Notes: a model not told the origin generated them from the sequence alone. A DNA stretch of 64,000 nt from Halomonas smyrnensis AAD6 (GCF_000265245.1 NZ_AJKS02000001.1:124001-188000); one strand, 5' to 3'; positions 27,696-35,601 are shown, counted from the first letter of the stretch. Program-made: numbers and translations.

Positions 27696-27845
27696 ATGAA
27701 AGAACACGTCGCCAAGTCGACCCCCTTGACCCATTTTGCTCGCCACGCGACTGCTGAGCAGAAACAGGCGGTGCGTAACAAGGTGATCAGCAACGCCATT
27801 GCCCGCCAGAAGCGCGTCCTCGAGCAGGCCAAGGAACAGCGCTGA
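27696..27845 (+). CDS. 49-residue basic protein, possible antitoxin or partner of the zeta-like kinase
   Basis: ATG 27696 begins MKEHVAKSTPLTHFARHATA and ends QAKEQR-stop at 27845. It starts 2 bp after the zeta-gene stop, is highly charged and mostly helical in appearance, and the pair ends in a strong terminator, so they form one transcription unit. I do not recognise a family. Small size and tight coupling suggest an antitoxin or regulator of the kinase, but order is reversed compared with epsilon-zeta and nothing in the sequence proves it. Confidence 0.6.
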   Translation: MKEHVAKSTPLTHFARHATAEQKQAVRNKVISNAIARQKRVLEQAKEQR

Positions 27846-27884
27846 CGGCAATCATTGCTGCGTGTCCTGAGATGAACACCAATG

Positions 27885-27912
27885 GAACCCGCCACAAGGC
27901 GGGTTCTTTTTT
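27885..27912 (+). terminator. Terminator of the zeta-toxin unit
   Basis: A 9-bp stem, GAACCCGCC (27885-27893) with GGCGGGTTC (27898-27906), loop ACAA, six T residues. Its 3' half marks the left limit of the duplicated block seen again from about 30340. Confidence 0.93.
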
Positions 27913-27980
27913 GCCTCGGGCCTGTGCCCCGGCTACTCTGCTCGCTCCCTTTCCGCCGAACCCCACCCAGGAGCCCCACC

Positions 27981-28880
27981 ATGCCGACCCTCTCACGCCG
28001 CCAGGTCCTCGGGACGATAAGCGCCGCCGGCGCCATGCTGGCCGTTGGCCAGCCGGCATTTGCTAGTGCGTCCACCTCGTCCTCCGGTGCGGCTGATCTT
28101 GAGCGGCAGTTGGGTGAGCTGGAGCGGTCGGCCGACGATCGCGTGGGCGTGGCGCTGATGAACGTGGCTACCGGCGCGGTGGCGAGCCATCGCGGCCACG
28201 AGCGGTTCCTGTTCAACAGCACCGGCAAGTGCTTCATCGCCGCGGCGGTGCTGGCCCGGGTGGACGAGGGCCGCGAGACGCTGGATCGCCGCATCGTGAT
28301 CGAGGAGGGCGATCTCGTCGGCTGGACGCCGGTCACCGAGAAGCGGCTGGGCGAGCCCGGCCTCACGGTCGCGGAGCTGTGCCAGGCGGCGGTGGCCTGG
28401 AGCGACAACGCGGCGGCCAACGCGCTGATCGAGAGCGTCGGCGGGCCGGAGGCGGTCACCGCCTTCCTGCGCGCCATCGGCGACGATACCACCCGACTGG
28501 ATCGCGTCGAGCCCGCGCTGAACACCCACGACCACCCGGGCGACGAGCGCGACACCACCACGCCGCTGGCGATGATGGCGACGCTGCGCACCCTGCTGCT
28601 GGGCGATGCCCTGTCGCCCTCGTCGCGGCACCAGCTCGCGTCCTGGATGATCGAGGGCAAGGTCGGTGACGCCCGGCTGCGCGCCGGCATGCCGTCGTCG
28701 TGGCTGGTGGGCGAGAAGACCGGCACCAACGGCGTGGGCAACGCCAGCGATATCGGCATCGCCTGGCCGGGCGATCGCGGCGCGGTGATCGCCGTCGCCT
28801 ATACCTTCATGCCCAACGCGACCGGCGCCGAGCGCGACGAGACCATCGCCGCCGTCGGACGGCTGGCCGCCCGGGTATAA
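27981..28880 (+). CDS. Class A beta-lactamase with twin-arginine signal
   Basis: 299 residues. The N-terminus MPTLSRRQVLG followed by a hydrophobic run and AFASA is a Tat-type signal peptide. Class A catalytic motifs are all present: STGK (residues 80-83, nucleophile Ser and Lys), SDN (141-143), the omega-loop Glu in EPALN (E177), and KTG (246-248). The mature protein is acidic, as expected in a halophile. AGGAG precedes ATG 27981. A second, disrupted copy of the gene lies at 30345-30621. Spectrum of activity cannot be told from sequence. Confidence 0.9.
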   Translation: MPTLSRRQVLGTISAAGAMLAVGQPAFASASTSSSGAADLERQLGELERSADDRVGVALMNVATGAVASHRGHERFLFNSTGKCFIAAAVLARVDEGRETLDRRIVIEEGDLVGWTPVTEKRLGEPGLTVAELCQAAVAWSDNAAANALIESVGGPEAVTAFLRAIGDDTTRLDRVEPALNTHDHPGDERDTTTPLAMMATLRTLLLGDALSPSSRHQLASWMIEGKVGDARLRAGMPSSWLVGEKTGTNGVGNASDIGIAWPGDRGAVIAVAYTFMPNATGAERDETIAAVGRLAARV

Positions 28881-28995
28881 TGTCGCCCGGCGCGCCATCG
28901 GGCAGGGGGCGAGGGCGCGACCGTGAACACCGCCGGGGCATGAGCGCGTCATGCCGCGCGCCATGAACGCAGCAACAAAAGGGGATGGGCGACCC

Positions 28996-29134
28996 ATGAG
29001 CATCACATCGTTCGAGGCGTTGGCCTGCCCGCTGGACGGCGCTTCCTCGAGGCCGTCCACTATCGGCCATCGCCGAGGCGGTCGGCCGCCCCGTGCTGGC
29101 GGAAGCGCCGACCGGCGCCACGCTGAGCTGCCTG
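28996..29134 (+). pseudogene. Truncated copy of rlmA (first duplicate)
   Basis: The bases from 28996 repeat the start of rlmA at 30737 (MS-TSFEALACPLDG), then jump to a point about 145 bases further into the gene (CTTCCTCGAGGCCG, matching 30929 onward), with CGGCG shared at the junction. Homology stops abruptly at 29134, corresponding to 31026. About 115 bases upstream of the start codon are also duplicated. It cannot encode a methyltransferase. Confidence 0.88.
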
Positions 29135-29250
29135 AACCAATCGGATACGGACCCTAATTTATCTTCGCATCCGCGCCCATAAGGCCCCCATCGAGGCTGG
29201 CACCGAGCCGCTGATGGGAGCCGTTCGGACTCGGCTTCGAGATCTGATGG
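29135..29250. other. Unique DNA at the boundary of the duplicated block
   Basis: Starts where rlmA homology ends and differs from both duplicate arms. I see no gene, no insertion-sequence ends and no target-site duplication. A short frame reading ...APIEAGTEPLMGAVRTRLRD is present on the plus strand but has no start or recognisable family. Confidence 0.4.
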
Positions 29251-29270
29251 TACTCTCTTGAACGAGAGTA
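29251..29270. promoter_or_regulatory. Inverted repeat upstream of the HTH-GST gene, possible autoregulatory operator
   Basis: TACTCTC (29251-29257) and GAGAGTA (29264-29270) are perfect 7-bp arms around a 6-base spacer, 131 bp upstream of the start codon. Proposed as a dimer binding site from symmetry and position only. Confidence 0.4.
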
Positions 29271-29400
29271 ATCGTTGGGTGGCAGGACAATCTTGCCGCC
29301 TTGCTCATTCGTGAGCCTGCTGGTGCCGGTGGGGAAGGGCAGGCACCATGCGTGGCATACACGGTGTATCGACGTGCGCCCACGGCGCCGGGAGGCCAGT

Positions 29401-30291
29401 ATGACTCGTACCACTCGCCTGCAGGAGCTCATCCGTCTCCTGCGCCATCGCCAGGAGCCCATGCCCGGCCCCGCACTTGCCGAGGCGCTGGGCTGCTCGC
29501 TGCGCACCCTCTACCAAGAGATCGCCGTGCTGCGCGCGGTGGGGATCGAGGTAGTCAACGAGCCCGGCCAGGGTTATGTGCTGCCGCCCGAGGTCACGCT
29601 GCCGCCGCCGGCCCTGGCGGAGCCCGAGGCGGCTGGGCAGGGCGATGGTGCCTTGCCCGAGCCAGCGCCCGCACCCGCCGAGCTGGTCTTCTATACCAAT
29701 CCTCTCTCCCGTGGCGGCATCGTGCATTGGATGCTGGAGGAGCTCGGCGTCAATTATCGCACGGTGACGCTGGAGTACGGCGCCGCCATGAAGTCGTCGG
29801 AGTACATCGCCATCAACCCGTTGGGCAAGGTACCCGCCATCCGCCACGGCGACACCGTGGTGACCGAGGCCGCGGCCATCTGCGCCTACCTGGCCGATGC
29901 CTTCCCAGAGGCGGGGCTGGCTCCGTCGCCGGCCGCGAGGGGTGACTACTACCGCTGGCTGTTCCTCGCCGCCGGTCCACTGGAGAGCGCCATCGCCCTC
30001 AACACTCTGGGCGTTACGCCCACCCCGGAGCAGGCAATGCGCTTGGGCTGCGGCGACTACTGGTCCCTCATGGAGACCCTGGCCGGCGCCGTGGCGAACA
30101 GGCCCTTCATCGCCGGTGACGCCTTCAGCGCGGCGGATGTCTACGTGGGCTCGCACATCGGCTGGGGCATGCAGTTCGGCACCCTGCCGCGCCGGCCCGA
30201 GTTTGAGGCCTACTGGGCCGGCCTGCGCGAGCGCCCGGCCCTTCGGCGCTGCGAGGCCTCGGTTGACCTGGCGTTGGCCGGCGGCGCCTGA
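29401..30291 (+). CDS. Fusion of a YafY-type helix-turn-helix domain with a glutathione S-transferase
   Basis: 296 residues from ATG 29401, preceded by GGAGG. Residues 3-62 form an HTH_11/DeoR-YafY DNA-binding domain (LGCSLRTLYQEIAVLRAVGI then GQGYVLPP, as in YafY regulators, where a WYL domain would follow). Residues 63-93 are a Pro/Ala/Glu linker. Residues 95-175 are a thioredoxin-like GST N-domain (FYTNPLSRGGIVHWMLEELG; INPLGKVPAI; glutathione-site EAAAICAYL), and 176-296 an all-helical GST C-domain. The linker is in one continuous frame, so this looks like a real gene, not a frameshift. Possibly a glutathione- or electrophile-sensing regulator. It lies between the arms of the bla-rlmA duplication. 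Confidence 0.8.
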   Translation: MTRTTRLQELIRLLRHRQEPMPGPALAEALGCSLRTLYQEIAVLRAVGIEVVNEPGQGYVLPPEVTLPPPALAEPEAAGQGDGALPEPAPAPAELVFYTNPLSRGGIVHWMLEELGVNYRTVTLEYGAAMKSSEYIAINPLGKVPAIRHGDTVVTEAAAICAYLADAFPEAGLAPSPAARGDYYRWLFLAAGPLESAIALNTLGVTPTPEQAMRLGCGDYWSLMETLAGAVANRPFIAGDAFSAADVYVGSHIGWGMQFGTLPRRPEFEAYWAGLRERPALRRCEASVDLALAGGA

Positions 30292-30344
30292 TTCTCCCTC
30301 AGGAACGGTGCAGCTCTGTAGGGGCACGTCACTCAACGGCGGGA

Positions 30345-30621
30345 TCAGTTTTTTTGCCTCGCGCCAGACCGCCCGGCGACTCTGCTCGCCGCGGGTCAGC
30401 CGGCATTTGCTAGCGTGTTCACCACATCCGCCGGTGCGGCTGATCTCGAGCGACAGTTGGGTGAGCTGGAGCGTTAGGCCGACGACCGCGTTGGCGTGGC
30501 GCTGATGAATGTGGCCACCGGCGCGGTGATCGCCGTCGCCTATACCTTCATGCCCGATGCGATCGGCGCCGAGCGCGACGAGACCATCGCCGCCGTCGGA
30601 AGGCTGGCCGCCCGCGTATAA
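30345..30621 (+). pseudogene. Degenerate beta-lactamase copy (second duplicate)
   Basis: This stretch repeats parts of 27905-28880: the terminator tail, the signal-peptide end (CAGCCGGCATTTGCTAG), the segment ending LGELER, and the last 30 codons. Two deletions are visible; the larger joins sites that both contain GGCGCGGTG (near 28175 and 28779 in the intact gene). A TCG serine codon has become TAG, so even the remaining frame is stopped. The intact gene's C-terminal codons and stop (30619-30621) are preserved. Confidence 0.88.
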
Positions 30622-30631
30622 TGTCGCCCAG

Positions 30632-30660
30632 CGCGCCATCGGGCGGGGCCCGATGGCGCG
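30632..30660 (+). terminator. Perfect hairpin after the beta-lactamase remnant
   Basis: A 13-bp stem, CGCGCCATCGGGC (30632-30644) with GCCCGATGGCGCG (30648-30660), closes a GGG loop. The equivalent hairpin after the intact beta-lactamase (from about 28892) has decayed. No T-tract. Confidence 0.5.
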
Positions 30661-30736
30661 ACCGTGAACACCGCCGCGGCATGAGCGCGTCATGCCGCGC
30701 GGAAGGAACCCAGCAAAGGAAGGGGATCGGCGACCC

Positions 30737-31609
30737 ATGAGCACCACATCGTTCGAGGCGCTGGCCTGCCCGCTGGACGGCGACCCGCTGGAGCGTCGCG
30801 ACGGCGCCTGGCGCTGCCCGGCCGGGCACAGCTTCGATATCGCCCGCCAGGGCTACGTGCACCTGCTGCCGGTGCAGAACAAGCGCTCCCGCGATCCCGG
30901 CGACAGCAAGGCGATGGTGGCGGCGCGGCGGCGCTTCCTCGAGGCCGGCCACTATCGACCCATCGCCGAGGCCGTCGGCCGGGCCGTGCTGGCCGAAGCG
31001 CCCGCCGGCGGCACGCTGAGCTGCCTGGATGCCGGCTGCGGCGAGGGCTTTTATCTACGAGCGCTGCGCGAGCTTGCCGGTGTGGCGGCCGAGAGCGAGA
31101 CCGCGCAGGGCGGGGCGGCCACGCTGTCGCTGCTGGGCGTGGACATCTCAAAGTGGGCGGTGCTGGCCGCCGCCAAGCGCGAGAAGGCCGCCACCTGGGT
31201 GGTGGGCACCAACGCCCAGCTGCCGGTGCAGGCAGAGAGCCTGGACCGCGTGCTGTGCCTGTTCGGCTTCCCCGTCTACCCGGAGTTCGCCCGGGTGCTG
31301 AAGCCGGGCGGCGAGCTGCTGCTGGTCGAGGCCGGGCCGGATCACCTGCGCGAGCTGCGCGAGATCATCTACCCCAGCCTGAAGCCGCCCCGCGAGGACG
31401 ACGAGGTCGCGCCCGAGGGCTTCACGCGGAAGCCCGCCGAGGCGCTGCGCTATCCCATCGCGCTCGAGGGCGCCGAGCCCATCGCCGACCTGCTGGCGAT
31501 GACGCCTCACCTGCACCGCGCCAGCGCCGAGGGGCGCGAGAGGGCCGCGGCGTTGACCTCGCTCGGCCTCACCGTGGACGTGCGGCTGACGCGGCTGGTG
31601 CGAACCTAG
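30737..31609 (+). CDS. rlmA: 23S rRNA (guanine745-N1)-methyltransferase RlmA
   Basis: 290 residues. The N-terminal zinc finger has Cys pairs in LACPLDG and WRCPAGHSFD, followed by the RlmA signature GYVHLLPVQNKRSRDPGDSK and a SAM-binding fold (LDAGCGEGFYLRAL; GVDISKWAVLAAAKR). It methylates G745 in helix 35 of 23S rRNA. This is the complete copy; a truncated duplicate lies at 28996-29134. ATG 30737 follows GGAAGGGG at a rather long distance. Confidence 0.92.
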   Translation: MSTTSFEALACPLDGDPLERRDGAWRCPAGHSFDIARQGYVHLLPVQNKRSRDPGDSKAMVAARRRFLEAGHYRPIAEAVGRAVLAEAPAGGTLSCLDAGCGEGFYLRALRELAGVAAESETAQGGAATLSLLGVDISKWAVLAAAKREKAATWVVGTNAQLPVQAESLDRVLCLFGFPVYPEFARVLKPGGELLLVEAGPDHLRELREIIYPSLKPPREDDEVAPEGFTRKPAEALRYPIALEGAEPIADLLAMTPHLHRASAEGRERAAALTSLGLTVDVRLTRLVRT

Positions 31610-31671
31610 GGCGATCCGGCCCACCGCTGGCGCACACCCCCGGGTGGGGCGAAGGGTCGCAGTGGATAGGG

Positions 31672-31695
31672 CGCTAACCGGGCGCCATGTTAGCG
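31672..31695. promoter_or_regulatory. Inverted repeat upstream of hemB
   Basis: CGCTAAC (31672-31678) and GTTAGCG (31689-31695), 10-base spacer, 75 bp before the hemB start. A related CTAAC-GTTAG arrangement precedes yghU at 32895. Operator or hairpin function is unproven. Confidence 0.35.
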
Positions 31696-31769
31696 TAGGC
31701 GCCTGACCCCACATTCCCAGGCCCTGGCGCGGCGCCCAAGCGCGCCGCGAGGGGCCGACAAGCGGAACC

Positions 31770-32762
31770 ATGAACATGAGCCAACTCGAAGTCTCTCCCC
31801 TGCGTCGTCCCCGCCGGCTGCGTCAGTCGCCGGCCATGCGTGATCTGGTCCGGGAGCACGATTTCTCCCTCAACGACCTGGTGCATCCGATCTTCATCGA
31901 GGAAGGCATCGACGAACCCAAGGAGGTGTCCGCCATGCCGGGCATCGTCCGCTACCCGGAGGCCATGGTCGAGGCCGAGATCAAGGAACTGGCCGCGCTG
32001 GGCGTGCGCTACGTGATGCCGTTCGGCATCTCCCGGCACAAGGACGAGCTGGGCAGCGACACCTGGAACGACGAGGGCCTGCTGGCCCGCATGATCCGCA
32101 CCATCAAGCAGGCCTGCCCGGAGATGGTGGTCATCCCGGACATCTGCTTCTGCGAATACACCAGCCACGGCCACTGCGGCGTGGTCGAGGACGGCCACGT
32201 CTGCAACGACGCCACGGTGGAGAACCTGGTCAAGCAGAGCGTCGCCGCGGCCCGCGCCGGCGCCGACATGCTCGCGCCTTCGGCGATGATGGACGGCCAG
32301 GTGCGCGCCATGCGCGAGGGCCTGGACGCCGCCGGCTTCGAGCAGGTGGCGATCCTCGCCCACTCGGCGAAGTTCGCCTCGGCGTTCTACGGCCCCTTCC
32401 GCACCGCGGTGGACAGCGAGCTCCAGGGCGACCGCAAGGGCTACCAGCTCGACATCGCCAACGGCCGCCAGGCGCTGGTCGAGGCGCTGCTGGACGAGGA
32501 CGAGGGCGCCGACATCCTGATGGTCAAGCCGGGCACGCCCTACCTCGACGTGCTGGCCAACCTGCGTCAGCGCACCGACCTGCCGCTGGCCTCCTACCAG
32601 GTCGGCGGCGAATACGCCGGCATCAAGTACGCCGCCATGGGCGGCGCGCTGGACGAGCAGCAGGTGGTGTTCGAGACCCTGGTCGGCTTCAAGCGCGCCG
32701 GCGCCGACCTGATCGTCAGCTACTACACCAAGCAGGTGGCGGAGTGGCTGGCGGGGAAATAA
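31770..32762 (+). CDS. hemB: Delta-aminolevulinic acid dehydratase (porphobilinogen synthase)
   Basis: 330 residues. The zinc-site loop [12 protein letters not shown] keeps all three cysteines, so this is the zinc-dependent type, unlike the magnesium-type enzyme of Pseudomonas. Schiff-base lysines lie in [13 protein letters not shown] and MVKPG. It condenses two 5-aminolevulinate molecules to porphobilinogen in haem synthesis. Start may be ATG 31770 or ATG 31776. Ends in a strong terminator. Confidence 0.95.
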   Translation: MNMSQLEVSPLRRPRRLRQSPAMRDLVREHDFSLNDLVHPIFIEEGIDEPKEVSAMPGIVRYPEAMVEAEIKELAALGVRYVMPFGISRHKDELGSDTWNDEGLLARMIRTIKQACPEMVVIPDICFCEYTSHGHCGVVEDGHVCNDATVENLVKQSVAAARAGADMLAPSAMMDGQVRAMREGLDAAGFEQVAILAHSAKFASAFYGPFRTAVDSELQGDRKGYQLDIANGRQALVEALLDEDEGADILMVKPGTPYLDVLANLRQRTDLPLASYQVGGEYAGIKYAAMGGALDEQQVVFETLVGFKRAGADLIVSYYTKQVAEWLAGK

Positions 32763-32797
32763 GGCCCGACCCGCGCCGCGCCCTGCCGTGAGACGAG

Positions 32798-32828
32798 AAC
32801 CACCGCCCGAGAGGGCGGTGGTTTTTTT
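32798..32828 (+). terminator. Rho-independent terminator of hemB
   Basis: An 11-bp stem, AACCACCGCCC with GGGCGGTGGTT (32798-32808 and 32813-32823), GAGA loop, T-tract to 32828. Confidence 0.94.
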
Positions 32829-32894
32829 GTGCGCGCGGGGAGGCCATCAGCCTCGCGGTGGGCGATAAGTGTGCCCTAAGGGGTTGATAGGATG

Positions 32895-32916
32895 CTAACG
32901 TGATCCCACGTGTTAG
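32895..32916. promoter_or_regulatory. Imperfect inverted repeat upstream of yghU
   Basis: CTAAC (32895-32899) and GTTAG (32912-32916) flank a 12-base centre that itself contains GTGATCCCAC. Located 34 bp before the yghU start, where a repressor or redox regulator could act. Shares the CTAAC/GTTAG arms with the hemB repeat. Confidence 0.3.
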
Positions 32917-32949
32917 TCTGTTGCCAACATCCGATAGCCAGGAGGTCCC

Positions 32950-33819
32950 ATGAGCCAAGGTAACGCGTACGTTCCGCCGAAGGTATGGAGCTGGGAGAAG
33001 GCCAGCGGCGGTACCTTCGCCAGCGTCAATCGCCCCATCGCCGGGCCGACCCACGACAAGGCGCTGCCGGTCGGGAAGCACCCGTTCCAGCTCTACTCCA
33101 TGGGCACGCCCAACGGGGTGAAGGTCACGGTGCTGTTCGAGGAGCTGCTCGAGCTGGGCTATCAGGACGCCGAGTACGATGCCTGGCTGATCCGCATCGG
33201 CGACGGTGACCAGTTCGGCAGCGGCTTCGTCGATATCAACCCGAACTCGAAGATCCCGGCGCTGGTCGATCATGGCCCGGACGAGCCGATCCGGGTGTTC
33301 GAGTCCGGCTCGATCATGCTCTACCTGGCCGAGCGCTTCGGCGAGTTCCTGCCGGGCGACCTCGAGGGGCGCACCGAGACCATGAACTGGCTGTTCTGGC
33401 AGATGGGCAGCGCGCCCTTCCTCGGCGGCGGGTTCGGCCACTTCTACGCCTACGCGCCGGAGAAGCTGGAGTACCCGATCGACCGCTATGCCATGGAGAC
33501 CAAGCGTCAGCTCGACGTGTTGAATCGCCGCCTGGCCGAGTCGCCCTATCTGGCCGGCGACGCGTACACCATCGCCGACATGGCCGTGTGGTCGTGGTAC
33601 GGCCAGCTGGTGCTGGGCCGCCTGTACGACGCCGCCGAGTTCCTGAGCGTGCACGAGTACGAGCACGTGGTGCGCTGGGCCAAGGAGATCGATGCCCGTC
33701 CGGCGGTGCAGCGCGGCCGCATGGTCAACCGCACCTTCGGCGAGCCGGAGACGCAGCTGCACGAGCGTCACGACGCCAGCGACTTCCAGTACAAGACGCA
33801 GGACGTTATAAGCTCCTAA
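32950..33819 (+). CDS. yghU: YghU-type glutathione S-transferase (disulfide-bond oxidoreductase)
   Basis: 289 residues, one longer than E. coli YghU. The N-terminal extension (YVPPKVWSWEKASGGTFASVNRP) is specific to the nu-class YghU/YfcG group. The thioredoxin-like domain begins HPFQLYSMGTPNGVKV, with INPNSKIPALVDH and FESGSIMLYLAERF forming the glutathione site. These enzymes bind two GSH molecules and reduce disulfides and organic peroxides. AGGAGG precedes ATG 32950. Monocistronic; a weak hairpin terminator follows at 33842-33868. Confidence 0.92.
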   Translation: MSQGNAYVPPKVWSWEKASGGTFASVNRPIAGPTHDKALPVGKHPFQLYSMGTPNGVKVTVLFEELLELGYQDAEYDAWLIRIGDGDQFGSGFVDINPNSKIPALVDHGPDEPIRVFESGSIMLYLAERFGEFLPGDLEGRTETMNWLFWQMGSAPFLGGGFGHFYAYAPEKLEYPIDRYAMETKRQLDVLNRRLAESPYLAGDAYTIADMAVWSWYGQLVLGRLYDAAEFLSVHEYEHVVRWAKEIDARPAVQRGRMVNRTFGEPETQLHERHDASDFQYKTQDVISS

Positions 33820-33841
33820 CCATCTGGTCTTTGCACACAAG

Positions 33842-33868
33842 GCGCCGCGGGCCTAAGGTCCGCGGCGC
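33842..33868 (+). terminator. Hairpin terminator of yghU
   Basis: A 12-bp stem with one G-U pair (33842-33853 with 33857-33868), TAA loop, then TTATCGTTT; the T-tract is weak. Confidence 0.6.
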
Positions 33869-33891
33869 TTATCGTTTCCGAAGAGGTCAAG

Positions 33892-35175
33892 ATGTCCACT
33901 CTCCTGTTTCCCCTGTGGCGCGGCTATCGCGACAGCTCGCTGATCCTGCGCGTCACCATCGCCCTGGTGCTGGGCGCCGTGGTCGGCCTGATCGGCGGCC
34001 CGGCCGTCGGCCAGGCGCTGGCCCCGCTGGGCGAGCTGCTGATGCGGCTGTTGAAGTTCATCATCCTGCCCATCGTGCTGTTCACCCTGATGTCCGGCGT
34101 CAACCAGGGCCGCGACGGCAGCCTGGGGCGCATCGGGCGCAAGGTGTTCCTCTACTACCTGGTGACCTCGGCGCTGGCGATCGTCGTCGGCCTGACGGTG
34201 GCGAGCCTGCTGTCGCCGGGGGAGGGCATGACGCTCGAGGGCGCCGGCTCGGTGTCGGTACCGGAGAATCCCGGCATCCTCTCGGTGCTGCTCGGCATCG
34301 TGCCGACCAACATCGTCGGGGCCTTCGCCGAGCAGAACCTGCTCGGCATCATCTTCACCGCCCTGGTGTTCGGCCTGGCCGTGGCCCGGCTGCGCCAGTC
34401 CGAGACCCACGCCGAGCTGGGCGAGCGCCTGCATGGCCTGATCGAGGCGCTCAACGCCGCGACCCTCAAGGTGATGAGCGGCATCCTGCACGTGGTGCCG
34501 GTGGGCGTGTTCGCCATCGTCGCCGGCACCGTGGCGAAGCAGGGCGTCGGCACGCTGCTGTCGCTGGGCGACATGGTGGTGGTGCTCTACGTGGCGCTGG
34601 GCGTGCAGCTGCTGGTCTATCTCGGCCTGCTCAAGGGCTTCGGGGTGAGGGCACGCCACTTCTTCCGCGAGGCGCGCACGCCCATGGCCACCGCCTTCGC
34701 CACCCAGAGCAGCTCCGGCACCCTGCCGCTGACCCTGGACGCCGCGCGCCGGCTGGGGCTGTCCCGCGGGCTCTACGGCTTCAGCCTGCCGCTGGGCGCG
34801 ACCCTGAACATGGACGGCGCGGCGATTCGTATCGCCATCTCGGCGGTGTTCGCCGCCAACGTGGCGGGCGCGCCGCTGGATCTGGCCAGCATGGCGCAGG
34901 TCGTGGTGGTCGGCACGCTGATCTCGGTGGGTACCGCCGGGGTGCCCGGTGCGGGCATCGTGATGATCGCCACGGTGTTCTCCCAGGTCGGCCTGCCGAT
35001 CGAGGCCGTGGCGCTGTTGACCGCCATCGATGCCCTGGTCGGCATGGGTTGCACGGCGCTGAACGTCACCGGCGACCTGGTCGGCACCGCCGTGATCGGC
35101 CGCAGCGAGGGCGAACGCCTGAGCGAGCGGCCCGTCGAGGACGACGAGGCGGCCACGGAAGGCGCCCGCGCGTGA
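33892..35175 (+). CDS. Dicarboxylate/amino acid:cation symporter (DAACS/GltP family)
   Basis: 427 residues of the glutamate-transporter fold. Hairpin 1 has the serine-rich tip TQSSSGTLP, transmembrane 7 has NMDGAA, and hairpin 2 has SVGTAGVPGAG. It is shorter in the substrate-site region than eukaryotic EAATs. Probably sodium- or proton-coupled uptake of glutamate, aspartate or C4-dicarboxylates; which one cannot be decided. GAGG lies just upstream of ATG 33892. It is followed by a 13-bp terminator stem. Confidence 0.88.
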   Translation: MSTLLFPLWRGYRDSSLILRVTIALVLGAVVGLIGGPAVGQALAPLGELLMRLLKFIILPIVLFTLMSGVNQGRDGSLGRIGRKVFLYYLVTSALAIVVGLTVASLLSPGEGMTLEGAGSVSVPENPGILSVLLGIVPTNIVGAFAEQNLLGIIFTALVFGLAVARLRQSETHAELGERLHGLIEALNAATLKVMSGILHVVPVGVFAIVAGTVAKQGVGTLLSLGDMVVVLYVALGVQLLVYLGLLKGFGVRARHFFREARTPMATAFATQSSSGTLPLTLDAARRLGLSRGLYGFSLPLGATLNMDGAAIRIAISAVFAANVAGAPLDLASMAQVVVVGTLISVGTAGVPGAGIVMIATVFSQVGLPIEAVALLTAIDALVGMGCTALNVTGDLVGTAVIGRSEGERLSERPVEDDEAATEGARA

Positions 35176-35216
35176 GCGGGGTGGCACGGCACGCTGCCGA
35201 GCCGAGTCGCTGAGAC

Positions 35217-35246
35217 GAGAAAACCCGCCATTCGGCGGGTTTTCTC
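35217..35246 (+). terminator. Terminator of the dicarboxylate symporter gene
   Basis: A perfect 13-bp stem, GAGAAAACCCGCC with GGCGGGTTTTCTC (35217-35229 and 35234-35246); the TTTT lies within the 3' arm. Confidence 0.85.
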
Positions 35247-35325
35247 ATGCGGCGTCACTCGTCGTCCGGGGCCCGCATGGCGAAAGCGAGGCGAGGGCGC
35301 TCGAACGGAACGGAAACGCCACAAC

Positions 35326-35355
35326 GAAAAGGGCCCGCCGAAGCGGGCCCTTTTC
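35326..35355 (-). terminator. Terminator of the cold-shock gene
   Basis: A 13-bp stem (35326-35338 with 35343-35355) with CGAA loop. Read on the minus strand it ends in GGGCCCTTTTC; it is symmetric enough to work both ways. Confidence 0.88.
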
Positions 35356-35394
35356 TGGTGAACCGAGGCTCACCGGGTCATCGCGATCCGGGGA

Positions 35395-35601
35395 TCAGTC
35401 GATGGCCTTGATGTTAGAGGCCTGGAGGCCCTTCTTGCCCTGAGTCACGTCGAAGGAGACCTGTTGGCCTTCCTGCAGGGACTTGAAGCCTTCAGCCTGA
35501 ATTTCGGAGAAGTGGGCGAACACGTCATCGCTGCCGTCGGACGGAGAAATGAAGCCGAAACCCTTGGAATCGTTGAACCACTTGACGGTACCAGTAGCCA
35601 T
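35395..35601 (-). CDS. Cold-shock domain protein (CspA family)
   Basis: 68 residues, a single cold-shock domain with RNP1 (KGFGFI) and RNP2 (VFAHF). It binds single-stranded RNA/DNA and acts as an RNA chaperone. ATG 35601 follows AGAGGA. The 227 bp up to the next gene are AT-rich near the start and probably include a long 5' leader of the kind that makes cspA mRNAs temperature-responsive; no promoter is strong enough to name. Confidence 0.95.
   Translation of the reverse strand: MATGTVKWFNDSKGFGFISPSDGSDDVFAHFSEIQAEGFKSLQEGQQVSFDVTQGKKGLQASNIKAID

Noticed and set aside
29135-30340. Insertion sequence carrying the HTH-GST gene
   Set aside because: No transposase, terminal inverted repeats or target duplications could be found at the borders.
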